NCBI RefSeq assembly: GCF_002999135.1
Contig: NZ_CP027229.1
Coordinates: 2,331,501 to 2,395,500 of the forward strand
DNA: 64,000 nucleotides
Source: Capnocytophaga sp. oral taxon 878
GTDB lineage: Bacteria; Bacteroidota; Bacteroidia; Flavobacteriales; Flavobacteriaceae
Direction: 5' to 3'
The first letter of the stretch is position 1. Each line of letters begins with the position of its first letter. A program made the position numbers and the translations under genes. This document shows positions 33,480 through 43,487 of the stretch, in pieces. The notes beneath the pieces were generated by a model. That model saw nothing but the letters and a program-made list of their open reading frames with translations. It did no database searches and was not told the origin of the DNA.

Positions 33480-34260
33480 AAGAGATAAGAGGTGAGGGGT
33501 AGGAGTTGGGAGGAGATAGGAATTAGGGGGTAGGAGTTAGAAGGAGGTAGGGGGAGATAGGGGTTAGTGGATAGGAGTTAGAGGGAGGTAGGAGATGGGG
33601 AGTAGATGTTTTATTAATAATAAGGACGGCTGTTAAGCGGAAATGCTTAATGGCTGTCTTTTTTTAGGGGTTAGGAGAGAGGAAATAGGGGATAGAAGAG
33701 GGGGAATAGGCTGAGAAGATAGGAGTTAGAGGATAGGAGTTAGAGGGTAGGGGATAGGGAATAGTGGTTGAGAAAAATGCGTAGAAAAGGGGAAAAGGGT
33801 GAGAATAATGTAAGGATTTTAGGATTTGGTTGCGAATAATGTAAAGAGAAAGATTGGGGGTGAAGGGTCTGATTATCAGGATGGTAATGTCTTTCCTTCG
33901 TTTATAGTTCGTTTATAGTTCGTTATAGGTTCGTTTAAAGTAGGTAAAAGATAAGAGATAAGAGGTAAGAGGGTGGGGATGTAATGGGGTGATTATCAGG
34001 GGAAAGGAGTTAGGAGATAGGGAATAGGGTGGGGGAGGGGATTTTTGCATTATTCGCAATTTAGGGGGTAGGAGTTAGGGGATAGGGGGTAGGGTTAGGG
34101 GAGAGCAGTTAGGGGATAGGGGTTAGATGGGGTGGGAATTAGGGGAGAGGAGGGAGGAAATAGGGGTTAGATTTTGGGTGATAGATGGGGAAGAGTGAAT
34201 AAAGAGGGTAGTGGTGTTTTGGTTTTTCGGCGTAAAATTTTGATAGATGGGTGTTGGATT
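33480..34260 (+). repeat. Dispersed intergenic repeat, copy R6 (longest)
   Basis: G-rich on the + strand. Includes quasi-tandem TAGGAGTTAGGGGATAGG units, a terminator hairpin near 33618-33665 (GACGGCTGTTAAGC / GCTTAATGGCTGTC, T7), GGTTGCGAATAATG near 33828, the ATTCG-rich core (33896-33945) and GCATTATTCGCAA near 34050. It is the inverted counterpart of R7. Confidence 0.9.
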
Positions 34261-34347
34261 ATTGAATTTGTTTTGTACTTTTGTGGGCTGAACTATGTAG
34301 AATTGAATTTTCGGAGTTTTTGAACTCTTTTAATCTGAAATATAAGA

Positions 34348-37300
34348 ATGAATAAGACTGTTTTTACTGCTTTGCAAGCGAAACTGAAAGTGGGGAATAG
34401 GAGGGGGGTGCATTTGAATGCTATCCCTGCTTCGTCGCGTTATAAACTGGATATAGCGCGTTTATCGGCTATTTTTAAGAGTTTGCCGGAGCGTTTTATT
34501 TTGGATCTTACTACTCTTAGGAATGTGAAATTTAGTTTCTCGATTCATGATAGGCAGCTTACGGGTAAGGAAACGGCTGAGGAATTGGCTAAGAATGAGG
34601 ATGCATTGGAGAAACTTGTGGGGAGTATTGAGACTCTTATTTTTCAGAATGAGGTGATTGTATCGGAAAAGGGGGTGAATACATTGGGGTTTGGTTTTCC
34701 TATTTTGTTGCGTCGTGATATGAGTGATGGGCAGCTTACGGCTGCGCCTATCTTGATTTGGACGGTAAAGATGAAGCCTACTACGCAGATGAATACGTGG
34801 GAGATAAGCCGTAATGAGGATGACCCGATTTATATTAATGAGGTGCTGGTGAACCACTTACAGACGGATTCGGGGATTGTGCTTAAACCTATTCCTGATG
34901 AGATGCTGGAGGATGGTAAGATTGATAAGCCTGAACTTTTTGCTTTGTGTAATGATTTGTTGGGGCAACTGAAGGTGAATCAGGATTTGGATTTCTTGCT
35001 GAATAACTATGCTGAGATTTTGCCGTTAAAGAGTAAGGCTGAATATGAGAAACTACTGCCTAACAAAGGAGATGCTTTGATAGAGAAGTGTGGTATTCTT
35101 TCTCTTTTTGAGGTGCAGAAGCAGAATATTATTAATGATTACGATACGCTGATTAATAGTTTTGAGGCAAAAGAATTTGGTGACAATGATGGATTTAATA
35201 GTTTTACATCGGTAGCTACAGACCCTTCGCAACAGTGTATTTTGGAGCAGCTGAAAAGGCAAAGGAAGATCTTGATACAGGGTCCGCCGGGGACGGGGAA
35301 GAGCCAGACGCTTACGGCTATTCTTATAAATGCTTTGCAGAATAGGCAAAAGACGCTGGTGGTGTGTGAGAAGCAGACGGCTTTGGAGGTGTTATATAAT
35401 GCTTTGCAACAGAAGGGCTTGGGCAAGTATTGTACTATGATTAAGGATGCGATAGCTGATAGGCGTTTTATTGTAGAGGCTGTGCGCAATACTATTGATG
35501 CTGTTGATTTTAGGAAAGAGGAGGAGGCTTATCCGGAGAAGGTACTTGCTACGCAGATAGAGGCTATGCAGGGGTATAAAGACCAAATTAATGCTATTCA
35601 TCACAAGATGAATACGCCTTTGGTGGGGGGTAGTACGTGGATGGATGTAGTAGGGGCACTAATGGCATACGAGGGAGAGGCTGAGGAGGTGAATGTATCG
35701 GCTTTGAGTTTTAGTTTTGATGAGGAGGAATGGGGGCAGCTGTTGCCTTTGTGGGAGCAAGGGGAACGGTTATGGAATGCTTTTAAGCCGTATTATAAAG
35801 GGTTTTTGTTTCGACCAGAAAAATTGGTAGCAGATAACTTATATAATACGCAACAAACTGTGGCAGAAATATTTAAAAGATATAAACAACAGTGGGATGC
35901 GATAGAGAAAGCGGTAATGGCTTACCAACAGAGTTATGAGCAGGTGCGCAAGAATGAGTTTGCACAGCAGCTTAATAGCCTTGGTGCGATTATGAATGAG
36001 TATGAATTGCTTACGGCTACCCTTAGTCCGGTGGATGATGTGTTCCACGCTGAACGTACTAATAGTTTTTTTTATAGGCTTTCGGCACTTTTTTCGGGTA
36101 GTAAGAAGAAGGTTTTGCGTATTAGGAAGCGTTTGGAGGAGCTGAGTACAGAGATAAAGGCTATTAGCTTGCATCGGAATTTTGGATTGATAAATATTAC
36201 GGCTGACTTATGGGCTAATAAAGCAGAAATAGCGCAATATAGCAGTGTTATAGCACAATCGCAAGCGGATTTCAATAGTAAAGTGTCGGCTGATTTTCAA
36301 TCACTTGACTTGCTAAATTATATTCCGCCGCAATATACTACTGCTGAACTGACAGCTGTGGTGAGTGCTGTTAAGGCTTTTATTGGGCAGCAGCGTACTG
36401 ATGGCTGGCTACAGGAACCTTTTGGTGGGCAGAGTTTTGCAGAGCTTTCGGCTTTTGCAACTGAGCTTTTTGCTACTTATGAGGGTTATTTGCAGGAGGG
36501 AGGTAAGGGCTTGGAGGCTGCTTATGGGTGGTATGCTTGGCAGTTGAAGTTAAATACTTTTCAGCAACAATGTGTATTGGCATTACAAGGAGTAACGCAC
36601 TGGGAGGCTTCGTTCCTGACGGCTTACTACAAGCTTTTGCTGCGGCATAATGCTGATGATACGATGAATTTTAGTGTACATCATTATGCTGATTTCCAGA
36701 AACTTATTAAGACATTTGCTTCTACCCAACAGTTGTATATTGAGGGATATTGGAATGGAGAGCAGCGCAAAGCGGTAAAGGCTTTTGAAGAGAGAAATAA
36801 AGAGCTTACAGTAGCGAACTTGTACAATAAGCGCAAGAGTGAGAAGCATAACCGCTTGCCTTTGCGGCAGATAGCAATGACTGATACTGACCTTTTTACG
36901 ACCTTTTTCCCGATAGTGCTTACTACTCCTGATGCTTGTTGTAATCTTTTTGAGGGTAAGAACTTTTATTTTGATAATGTTGTATTTGATGAGGCGAGTC
37001 AGTTAAAATTGGAGGATAATCTTCCTGCGATGTTGAAAGGTAAAACAATAGTAGTGGCAGGAGATGAGCACCAGATGCCGCCTTCTAATTATTTTAGTAA
37101 AGTATTTGAAGGAAATGTAGATGATGAGGATGAAGAACTTGCTGAAGATGAAGTGATAAGCTATAAAGATGCAATGCTGAATATAGAGTCATTATTGGAT
37201 TATGCTCTTGAATATCAGTTTAGTAAGAACCATTTAGATTTTCATTACCGCTCACGACATCCTTACCTTATAGACTTTTCTAATCATGCATTTTATAATT

Positions 37301-38223
37301 CGCGCTTGCGCCCATTGCCTACTACCCAACAGTATACGCCTATAGAGTTCAGGCAAATAGATGGTGTATTTGAAGAACATATAAACAAAGAAGAAGCTGA
37401 TGAGGTACTAAAGGTATTGGAAGGTATTGAGATGCGTGCTGATGGTAGTTACCCATCGGTAGGTATAGCTACTTTTAACATTACCCAACGCAATTACATA
37501 CGCAAACAGTTATTGCTGAAACAGAATAGTGATATGGCATTTGGTGAGAAGCTGGCTGCGCTGGAAAGTGCGGGGCTTTTTATCAAGAATTTGGAGAATA
37601 TACAGGGTGATGAGCGTGATATTATTATCCTTTCGGTTACTTATGGCAAGAAGAAAAGCGGCAAGTTCGTACAGAGTTTTGGTCCGCTGAATCATACTAA
37701 GGGTTATAAACTACTAAATGTGATTATTACGCGTGCTAAGGAGAAAATATATGTGTGTAATTCTATTCCTGTGGAGGTATTCGAGGCTTATAAGGAAGCG
37801 TTGGCAGCTGAGGGAGCTAATAACCGCAGGGCAGTGTTATATGCTTATTTGTCATACTGCCGTGCAGTAAGTAGAGGTAATGATGCTGCAAGATTGGAAA
37901 TTTTAGCAGAATTAGACCGATATGGGCACAAACAGAATGAAGGTGGTACTTCGCATCATAACTTATTTAAAGAGCAGCTTTTTGCCCAGTTAAAAGCACA
38001 ACACCCTGATAAGGATATTTTCCTTGATTATCATTTTGGTGGATATACTATTGATATACTACTAAAACCCAGTACAGGTACGCCTATTGCTATTGAATGC
38101 TTGAGCAAGCCTTTGTACAAGGGTGATTTGGCTTATTTGGAAGATTTGCATAAAGAGAAGATACTTAGGAGTGCTGGTTTTGATTATCAGCGTAAATTTG
38201 CTAATTGGCAGATTAGAGGGTAG
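34348..38223 (+). CDS. Superfamily 1 (Upf1-like) helicase with C-terminal restriction-endonuclease-like domain
   Basis: 1291 residues. N-terminal ~290 residues contain a DUF4011-like block (FILDLTTLRNVKF). Walker A GPPGTGKS at about 312-319; a long coiled insertion (about 400-830); Walker B VVFDEAS at about 880-886; motif III VVAGDEHQMPPSNYF; motif IV-VI HYRSRHPYLIDFSNHAFY and VIITRAKEKIYV. The last ~75 residues (YTIDILLKPSTGTPIAIECLSK) resemble the MTES_1575/Vsr-like PD-(D/E)xK fold. Helicases of this build occur as stand-alone defence or repair proteins; which applies here is unknown. No operon partner. Confidence 0.85.
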   Translation: MNKTVFTALQAKLKVGNRRGVHLNAIPASSRYKLDIARLSAIFKSLPERFILDLTTLRNVKFSFSIHDRQLTGKETAEELAKNEDALEKLVGSIETLIFQNEVIVSEKGVNTLGFGFPILLRRDMSDGQLTAAPILIWTVKMKPTTQMNTWEISRNEDDPIYINEVLVNHLQTDSGIVLKPIPDEMLEDGKIDKPELFALCNDLLGQLKVNQDLDFLLNNYAEILPLKSKAEYEKLLPNKGDALIEKCGILSLFEVQKQNIINDYDTLINSFEAKEFGDNDGFNSFTSVATDPSQQCILEQLKRQRKILIQGPPGTGKSQTLTAILINALQNRQKTLVVCEKQTALEVLYNALQQKGLGKYCTMIKDAIADRRFIVEAVRNTIDAVDFRKEEEAYPEKVLATQIEAMQGYKDQINAIHHKMNTPLVGGSTWMDVVGALMAYEGEAEEVNVSALSFSFDEEEWGQLLPLWEQGERLWNAFKPYYKGFLFRPEKLVADNLYNTQQTVAEIFKRYKQQWDAIEKAVMAYQQSYEQVRKNEFAQQLNSLGAIMNEYELLTATLSPVDDVFHAERTNSFFYRLSALFSGSKKKVLRIRKRLEELSTEIKAISLHRNFGLINITADLWANKAEIAQYSSVIAQSQADFNSKVSADFQSLDLLNYIPPQYTTAELTAVVSAVKAFIGQQRTDGWLQEPFGGQSFAELSAFATELFATYEGYLQEGGKGLEAAYGWYAWQLKLNTFQQQCVLALQGVTHWEASFLTAYYKLLLRHNADDTMNFSVHHYADFQKLIKTFASTQQLYIEGYWNGEQRKAVKAFEERNKELTVANLYNKRKSEKHNRLPLRQIAMTDTDLFTTFFPIVLTTPDACCNLFEGKNFYFDNVVFDEASQLKLEDNLPAMLKGKTIVVAGDEHQMPPSNYFSKVFEGNVDDEDEELAEDEVISYKDAMLNIESLLDYALEYQFSKNHLDFHYRSRHPYLIDFSNHAFYNSRLRPLPTTQQYTPIEFRQIDGVFEEHINKEEADEVLKVLEGIEMRADGSYPSVGIATFNITQRNYIRKQLLLKQNSDMAFGEKLAALESAGLFIKNLENIQGDERDIIILSVTYGKKKSGKFVQSFGPLNHTKGYKLLNVIITRAKEKIYVCNSIPVEVFEAYKEALAAEGANNRRAVLYAYLSYCRAVSRGNDAARLEILAELDRYGHKQNEGGTSHHNLFKEQLFAQLKAQHPDKDIFLDYHFGGYTIDILLKPSTGTPIAIECLSKPLYKGDLAYLEDLHKEKILRSAGFDYQRKFANWQIRG

Positions 38224-38280
38224 GAACTAAGTTTCACTATACAACAAAGTTATTTTTCCTAAAACTGATTATAGCTAAAT

Positions 38281-38319
38281 AAAAAAGGCTGCTAAGTACA
38301 AAACTTAGCAGCCTTTTTT
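38281..38319. terminator. Bidirectional terminator between the helicase and hemL
   Basis: AAAAAAGGCTGCTAAGT / ACTTAGCAGCCTTTTTT around ACAAA; convergent genes on both sides. Confidence 0.9.
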
Positions 38320-38336
38320 ATTGTATATTGTTATTC

Positions 38337-39623
38337 TTACAACTCCATTATAACCCTATTTAGGGCAGCAATAGTCTTATCCAAATCAGCATAAGTCAAA
38401 GCATCATTTAAGAAATAGCTTTCAAAAGCACTAGGAGGCAAGTAAACCCCCTCACGTAGCATTCCATGAAAATACTTCCTAAAGCGCACTACATCACTCT
38501 TAGCCGATGAAGCAAAGTCCGTAACAGGTGCTTCTGTAAAGAAGAGCGTAAACATCGAGCCAAAACTATTTATCTGGTAAGGAATACCCGCACGTTTTAA
38601 CACCTTGTCAAACCCTTCATGCAAGTAAGCTGTCTTTTGTGCCAAACTATCAAATACCTCTGGCTGCTCATTCAGGGCAGTAAGCATAGCCAATCCCGCA
38701 CTCATTGCCAAAGGATTACCACTAAGGGTACCTGCTTGGTACACAGGCCCTTCAGGAGCAAGATAGCTCATCACCTCTTTACTACCCGCAAAAGCCCCTA
38801 CCGGTAGCCCACCACCTATTACCTTCCCAAAGGTAACAATATCAGCCTTAATGCCAAACACCTCTTGCGCACCTCCCTTAGCCAAACGGAAACCAGTCAT
38901 TACCTCATCAAATATCAGCAAAGCCCCATTGGCAGTACACAGCTCTCGCAAGCCTTCCAAGAAGCCTTCCGCAGGAGGCACACAGCCCATATTACCGGCC
39001 ACAGGTTCTATAATCACACCCGCTATTTGGTTAGGGTTAGCTTCAAACAGTCTCTTTACCGATGCCAAATCATTATAATTCGCCAAAAGCGTATCTTTAG
39101 CTGTACCCTGTGTCACTCCAGGGCTATTAGGACTTCCAAAAGTAGCTCCTCCACTCCCTGCTTCAATAAGAAAAGCATCCGAGTGTCCGTGGTAGCAACC
39201 CGAAAATTTAATTATCTTTTCCCTACCAGTATACCCTCTAGCCAATCGCACTGCACTCATACAAGCCTCAGTACCACTGTTCACAAAGCGTATCTTATCT
39301 ATATTAGGTACCATCGATACTGCCAATTCAGCTATCTGCACCTCCACCTCAGTAGGAATACCAAATGAAGTTCCTTTCTGCGCACGCTCCGTTACAGCAT
39401 CTATTACAGGAGCGTATGCGTGCCCTAAAATAAGCGGACCCCAAGAGGCTATATAGTCAATATATTTACGATTATCCTCATCAGTAAGATAAGCCCCTTT
39501 AGCTTCTTTTATGAAAATAGGATGCCCACCTACGGCATTAAAAGCACGTACGGGCGAATTCACTCCTCCTGGGAGTACTTGTTGCGCTGCAGCAAATAGC
39601 TCGCTACTTCTTTTGTAAATCAT
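38337..39623 (-). CDS. hemL: Glutamate-1-semialdehyde 2,1-aminomutase
   Basis: 428 residues, PLP-dependent, makes 5-aminolevulinate for haem by the C5 route. Start block [16 protein letters not shown], substrate loop [25 protein letters not shown] and the PLP-lysine segment [17 protein letters not shown] (Lys at about 266) are all present. Lies 21 bases downstream of the PfkB gene on the same strand, so they are probably co-transcribed. Confidence 0.97.
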   Translation of the reverse strand: MIYKRSSELFAAAQQVLPGGVNSPVRAFNAVGGHPIFIKEAKGAYLTDEDNRKYIDYIASWGPLILGHAYAPVIDAVTERAQKGTSFGIPTEVEVQIAELAVSMVPNIDKIRFVNSGTEACMSAVRLARGYTGREKIIKFSGCYHGHSDAFLIEAGSGGATFGSPNSPGVTQGTAKDTLLANYNDLASVKRLFEANPNQIAGVIIEPVAGNMGCVPPAEGFLEGLRELCTANGALLIFDEVMTGFRLAKGGAQEVFGIKADIVTFGKVIGGGLPVGAFAGSKEVMSYLAPEGPVYQAGTLSGNPLAMSAGLAMLTALNEQPEVFDSLAQKTAYLHEGFDKVLKRAGIPYQINSFGSMFTLFFTEAPVTDFASSAKSDVVRFRKYFHGMLREGVYLPPSAFESYFLNDALTYADLDKTIAALNRVIMEL

Positions 39624-39644
39624 AGTAGTTCCTCCTCTTATCTG

Positions 39645-40571
39645 TTATTTTAGTTGAATGTCAAATTGGGTCAAATCCTTAAACTGTTGCAAGCGGCGGT
39701 AAAGTTCCTCTTTATTAAGATTTAACAAGCGCTCTGCACCAAATTTCTCTATGCAAAATGAAGCTATGTTTGATCCGTGAACAATAGCATTCTTAAGATT
39801 TTCAAATGAATAATCTGCCGTTTTAGCAAGATATCCTACCATACCCCCCGCAAAGGCATCTCCCGCTCCTGTAGGGTCAAACACCTCAGCAAGAGGCAAT
39901 GCAGGCGCATAAAATACCTTATCCTTATGAAACAACAGCGCTCCGTGTTCTCCTTTCTTAATCACTACATACTTCACCCCCATCCCTATGATACGTTGGG
40001 CTGCCTTTACCAGTGAGTATTCACCCGTAAGCTGCCGCGCTTCTTCATCATTGATAGTCAGTACATCTACCTTAGCTATCATTTCCTGAAGCAGCTCCCA
40101 CGTATGGTTCATCCAGTAATTCATAGTATCCATCACCACCAGCTTAGGCCTACTGCTCATTTGTTGTAGCACATCCATTTGCAAGTTAGGGTGAAGGTTG
40201 CCCAATAGTAACACCTCAGCATCGCGAAAATCCTCTGGCACTACAGGGTTAAAGTTAGTAATCACATTCAGTTGTGTATCAAGCGTATCCCGCTGGTTCA
40301 TATCATTATGATATTTCCCACTCCAAAAAAGGGTTTTACCCCCCTCCACCACCTCAATACCCTCAGTGCGGATACCTCGTTGGCTCAATAAGTTTAGGTA
40401 AGATTTAGGATAATCACTCCCTACAATTGAAAGCACAGCTTGAGGTACCTCAAACTGCGAAGCAGCAAGGGCTATATAATTAGCCGAGCCGCCCATAATA
40501 ACATCCGTCTTCCCAAAGGGGGTTTCTATTTGGTCGAAGGCAATGCTTCCCAATATTAATAACTTGCTCAT
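39645..40571 (-). CDS. PfkB family carbohydrate/nucleoside kinase
   Basis: 308 residues. GGSANYIALAASQFEV near the N-terminus and FDPTGAGDAFAGGMVGYL at about 228-245 (catalytic Asp and anion hole) are the two PfkB signatures; VLTINDEEARQLTG lies between. Substrate could be a sugar (ribokinase, fructokinase) or nucleoside (adenosine kinase); sequence alone does not decide. Own promoter upstream; hemL follows. Confidence 0.88.
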   Translation of the reverse strand: MSKLLILGSIAFDQIETPFGKTDVIMGGSANYIALAASQFEVPQAVLSIVGSDYPKSYLNLLSQRGIRTEGIEVVEGGKTLFWSGKYHNDMNQRDTLDTQLNVITNFNPVVPEDFRDAEVLLLGNLHPNLQMDVLQQMSSRPKLVVMDTMNYWMNHTWELLQEMIAKVDVLTINDEEARQLTGEYSLVKAAQRIIGMGVKYVVIKKGEHGALLFHKDKVFYAPALPLAEVFDPTGAGDAFAGGMVGYLAKTADYSFENLKNAIVHGSNIASFCIEKFGAERLLNLNKEELYRRLQQFKDLTQFDIQLK

Positions 40572-40609
40572 CTTTTGTCTTTAGGGCTGAAGTTTCAGGT
40601 TTCAGGCTG

Positions 40610-40639
40610 CAAAAGTACAAAATAATTTCCAAATCACAA
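40610..40639 (-). promoter_or_regulatory. Promoter of the PfkB-hemL unit (TTG-N19-TACTTTTG)
   Basis: Minus strand TTG (40639-40637), 19-base spacer, TACTTTTG (40617-40610), about 35 bases before the start. Confidence 0.75.
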
Positions 40640-41235
40640 GCCTATCATTCGTCTTTACTCTTTCTCCCCTTCCCTGCCGCTCTCCTTACCCACCCCTCAC
40701 CCATCTATCCTCCCCTCCCCATCTATCCCCTATCTCCTAACTCCTACCCCCTAAATTACGAATAATGCAAAAATCCCCATCCCCTCCCTATTCCCTATCT
40801 CCTAACTCCTTTCCACTAATAATCAACCCATTACATCCCCACCCTCTTACCTCTTATCTCTTATCTTTTACCTACTTTAAACGAACCTATAACGAAGGAT
40901 AAACGAACTATAAACGAAGGATAAACATTACCACCCTGATAATCAGACCCTTCACCCCCAACCCCTCCCTTTGCATTATCCGCAACCAAATCCCCCAAAC
41001 CCTACATTATTCTCACCCTTTTCCTATTTTCTCCTCATTTTTCTCAACCACTATTCCCTATCCCCTATCCTCTAACTCCTAACTTCTCCTGCCCCCTAAC
41101 TCCCAAAAAAAGGACAGCCGTCAAGCATCTCCACTTAACAGCTGTCCTTATTATCAATAAAACATCTACCCTCTATCTCCTAACTCCTACCCCCTAACTC
41201 CTAACTCCTATCCCCTAACTCCTAACTCCTATCCC
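40640..41235 (-). repeat. Dispersed intergenic repeat, copy R7
   Basis: Near-reverse-complement of R6 over about 500-600 bases: the same G-rich units, the hairpin for mscS termination (41105-41152, GGACAGCTGTTAAGTGG / GATGCTTGACGGCTGTCC), TTGCGGATAATGCAAA near 40975, the ATCCTTCGTTTATAGTTCG core (40875-40925) and GCATTATTCG near 40760. Confidence 0.9.
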
Positions 41236-42060
41236 CTAATCTCTATGCACCTGCACTTGTGGGAAAGGAATCTCAATACCCGCAGCATCAAACCCCTTCT
41301 TAATAGCCTCCAAACTCCTAAAATAACACTCCCCACGATCACTATTAAGACACCAATAGCGCAATGAAATATTCACCGAACTATCCGCCAGCTCCTCCAC
41401 ATACACCACAGGAGCAGGCTCCGCCAGTGCCTTAGGCTCATTCCTTGCCACCTCCAGCAGTATATCACGTGCCTTCTCAATGCTCGAGTTGTATCCTATA
41501 CCCACAAGCAAATGCACACGCCGCTTCTCCTCTCGGCTATAGTTAATAATACTATTACTGAAAAGTTGCGTATTCGGGATAATAGCCTCCTCATTATCAG
41601 GCTTGTTCAGCACAGTAGCAAATAAGCCAATGTTCTTCACCGTTCCCTTTTGCCCATTACCCTCAATAGTATCACCTACCTTAAAAGGCTTAAACACCAG
41701 TATCATTATACCACTCGCAAAGTTTGATAACGATCCCTGTAACGCCAAGCCCACCGCCACAAAGGCACTGGTAAGTATAGCAATAAACTGCGTCGCAGGC
41801 AAGCCTATTATTTGCACTATCATCAAGAACAGCGCAATGTAAAGCACCCAGCGCACCACTTGCAGTAAGAAGTTACGCATCGCAAGGTCTACCTCACGGC
41901 GCTCCATAATGCGCTTCAAGAATCTGATAATAAACCGAATAATATACTTCCCTGCAAAATACAGCGCTATAGCCCCCACAAGGGTAGGTATAAAATTCAG
42001 CAATCCTGTTACCCAATCGTTAAACAGCTTTTCAATGTTTGGTTTACTTATTTCGTTCAT
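41236..42060 (-). CDS. Small-conductance mechanosensitive channel (MscS family)
   Basis: 274 residues, three N-terminal membrane helices then the cytoplasmic beta/cage region. Pore helix: FVAVGLALQGSLSNFASGIMILVFKPFKVGD with the Gly/Ala-packed TM3; VKNIGLFATVLNKPDNEEAIIPN and the final IEIPFPQVQVHRD match the family end. Releases solutes on hypo-osmotic shock. Promoter box TACTTTTG at 42091-42084 (minus strand). Its terminator lies in R7. Confidence 0.93.
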   Translation of the reverse strand: MNEISKPNIEKLFNDWVTGLLNFIPTLVGAIALYFAGKYIIRFIIRFLKRIMERREVDLAMRNFLLQVVRWVLYIALFLMIVQIIGLPATQFIAILTSAFVAVGLALQGSLSNFASGIMILVFKPFKVGDTIEGNGQKGTVKNIGLFATVLNKPDNEEAIIPNTQLFSNSIINYSREEKRRVHLLVGIGYNSSIEKARDILLEVARNEPKALAEPAPVVYVEELADSSVNISLRYWCLNSDRGECYFRSLEAIKKGFDAAGIEIPFPQVQVHRD

Positions 42061-42106
42061 TATAATTTGTTTTTTTAAAGCCGCAAAAGTACAAATAATT
42101 AGCCAA

Positions 42107-43072
42107 TTAAGCAGCGTATTTCCCTTTTTTCCATATTTCTATTGAGTTGATAATATTCTGCCAAAGTATATAACAACCTGGTCCCACTGTCGATAGAGGG
42201 TGCAGATACGTACTAGCTATCCATATAGCAAAAGCAGTGTTCTTCTGCCCCAAGCCTTGCCCTGCCTCTATCCGCGCACCAAAAAACCTCCCTATATAAC
42301 GCCCCATAGCGTATTGCAACACACATAACACCAACCCCAAAAAAGCTATAATAAGCAAAAAACCTACCCCTGTACCCGCATGGAAAATATTCTTCAGCGT
42401 AGTACCAGTAACTATCATTAGTGAGCAACCCCAAAGGTAAAACGATAGGTCAGGTATATGTATCAACCATTGATGAAACCGATGCAGTTGTGGCAAACTC
42501 TTAGTAAGAAGTGCCAGCAGCATAGGCACTACCAGCACCAAGCATACTTTCTGCATTATCAGCACAAAAGCACCCCAAAAGGTCATTCCCGAAGCAGGCT
42601 CTATCAGCGGGAAACAGATAGGTATAAGCAGCGCACATAACAAGTTCGAAAGAAAAGTATAAGTAGTCATCTGCTCCAAATTACCCCCAAGTTTCAAAGT
42701 CACCACCGCAGCTGCCGCCGCCCCTGGGCTTATAATACAAGCCAGTACACTCTCCCAAAGTACCAACTCCTTTCCACCAATGCCCCACCCAAGTATAGCA
42801 GCCACTATCACCCCTACCAGTAAGCACTGTACCAGCATCGTCCAAAAGTGCCACCGCACAAGTGCCAGCTTCTTAAAATCAACCTTACAAAAGGTAACGT
42901 ACAGAATGAGGAACATAAACAGCGGCAATATACTGTTAAAAAATCCAGCAAACCACACCGAAGCCTCTTCCAATGCCGGCACGTAATAAAACACCAAGTA
43001 CGCCACCACTCCTATACCCATCGATACAGGAAGCGTCCAATTCTTTAATATATGAATAACCCTATTTCTCAA
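42107..43072 (-). CDS. BASS family (bile acid:sodium symporter-like) transporter
   Basis: 321 residues with about nine to ten membrane helices. CIISPGAAAAAVVTLKLGGN and GLGQKNTAFAIWIASTYL are the two crossing-helix signatures of the BASS/ArsB-like fold (the second with the polar QKNT residues). Family members import bile acids, pantoate or 2-keto acids with Na+; substrate unknown here. Divergent from the small gene at 43151. Confidence 0.85.
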   Translation of the reverse strand: MRNRVIHILKNWTLPVSMGIGVVAYLVFYYVPALEEASVWFAGFFNSILPLFMFLILYVTFCKVDFKKLALVRWHFWTMLVQCLLVGVIVAAILGWGIGGKELVLWESVLACIISPGAAAAAVVTLKLGGNLEQMTTYTFLSNLLCALLIPICFPLIEPASGMTFWGAFVLIMQKVCLVLVVPMLLALLTKSLPQLHRFHQWLIHIPDLSFYLWGCSLMIVTGTTLKNIFHAGTGVGFLLIIAFLGLVLCVLQYAMGRYIGRFFGARIEAGQGLGQKNTAFAIWIASTYLHPLSTVGPGCYILWQNIINSIEIWKKGKYAA

Positions 43073-43091
43073 TTTATCTATTAATTTGCGG

Positions 43092-43129
43092 CAAAGGTAA
43101 AGATAATTAACAAATTATTACTACTTTTG
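43092..43129. promoter_or_regulatory. Divergent -7 boxes for the BASS gene (minus) and the 43151 gene (plus)
   Basis: Minus-strand TACCTTTG at 43099-43092 and + strand TACTTTTG at 43122-43129, 22 bases apart. The two promoters must overlap, so their use may be mutually exclusive (inference). Confidence 0.6.
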
Positions 43130-43150
43130 TAGCTCAAAAAACATATTATT

Positions 43151-43378
43151 ATGGAATTGCAAGTAGGAAAGAGCTATCGCATAAAAAATGATATTTTCAG
43201 CTTTAAAGCGGGTGAAGTTTGGTCGTTAGTAGATGAGGGATACCAAGTGTACTTCGGCGAACACAATTTTGTATTCGTTAATGCCGAGAAAAATTGTCAC
43301 TTTATGGTATTACGAGATACTTCCGACAAAGATATGGAAATATACTACCATTTGGATAGGTATTTTGAGGAAATATAA
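43151..43378 (+). CDS. Small conserved hypothetical protein (DUF3601-like)
   Basis: 75 residues, acidic, soluble. MELQVGKSYRIKNDIFSFKAGEVWSLV resembles the N-terminal beta strand of DUF3601 proteins (vGKtYrv...dF...aGevw). No catalytic motif visible. Monocistronic, with its own -7 box. Confidence 0.55.
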   Translation: MELQVGKSYRIKNDIFSFKAGEVWSLVDEGYQVYFGEHNFVFVNAEKNCHFMVLRDTSDKDMEIYYHLDRYFEEI

Positions 43379-43425
43379 GAGTACCACAAATAAGTACCAC
43401 ATTCAGTTTATCGCTAATTAACAAA

Positions 43426-43456
43426 TTTGCTAATTTGCTAATTATAACTATCTTTG
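43426..43456 (+). promoter_or_regulatory. Promoter of the coiled-coil secreted protein (TTTG-N19-TATCTTTG)
   Basis: TTTG 43426-43429, 19-base spacer, TATCTTTG 43449-43456, about 30 bases before the ATG. Confidence 0.75.
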
Positions 43457-43487
43457 CACCCTTTTTAAAAAGAAAAAATACAAAAAA

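Noticed and set aside
36041-36056. Third parS site
   Set aside because: TGTTCCACGCTGAACG has three mismatches including the palindrome centre and lies in coding sequence.
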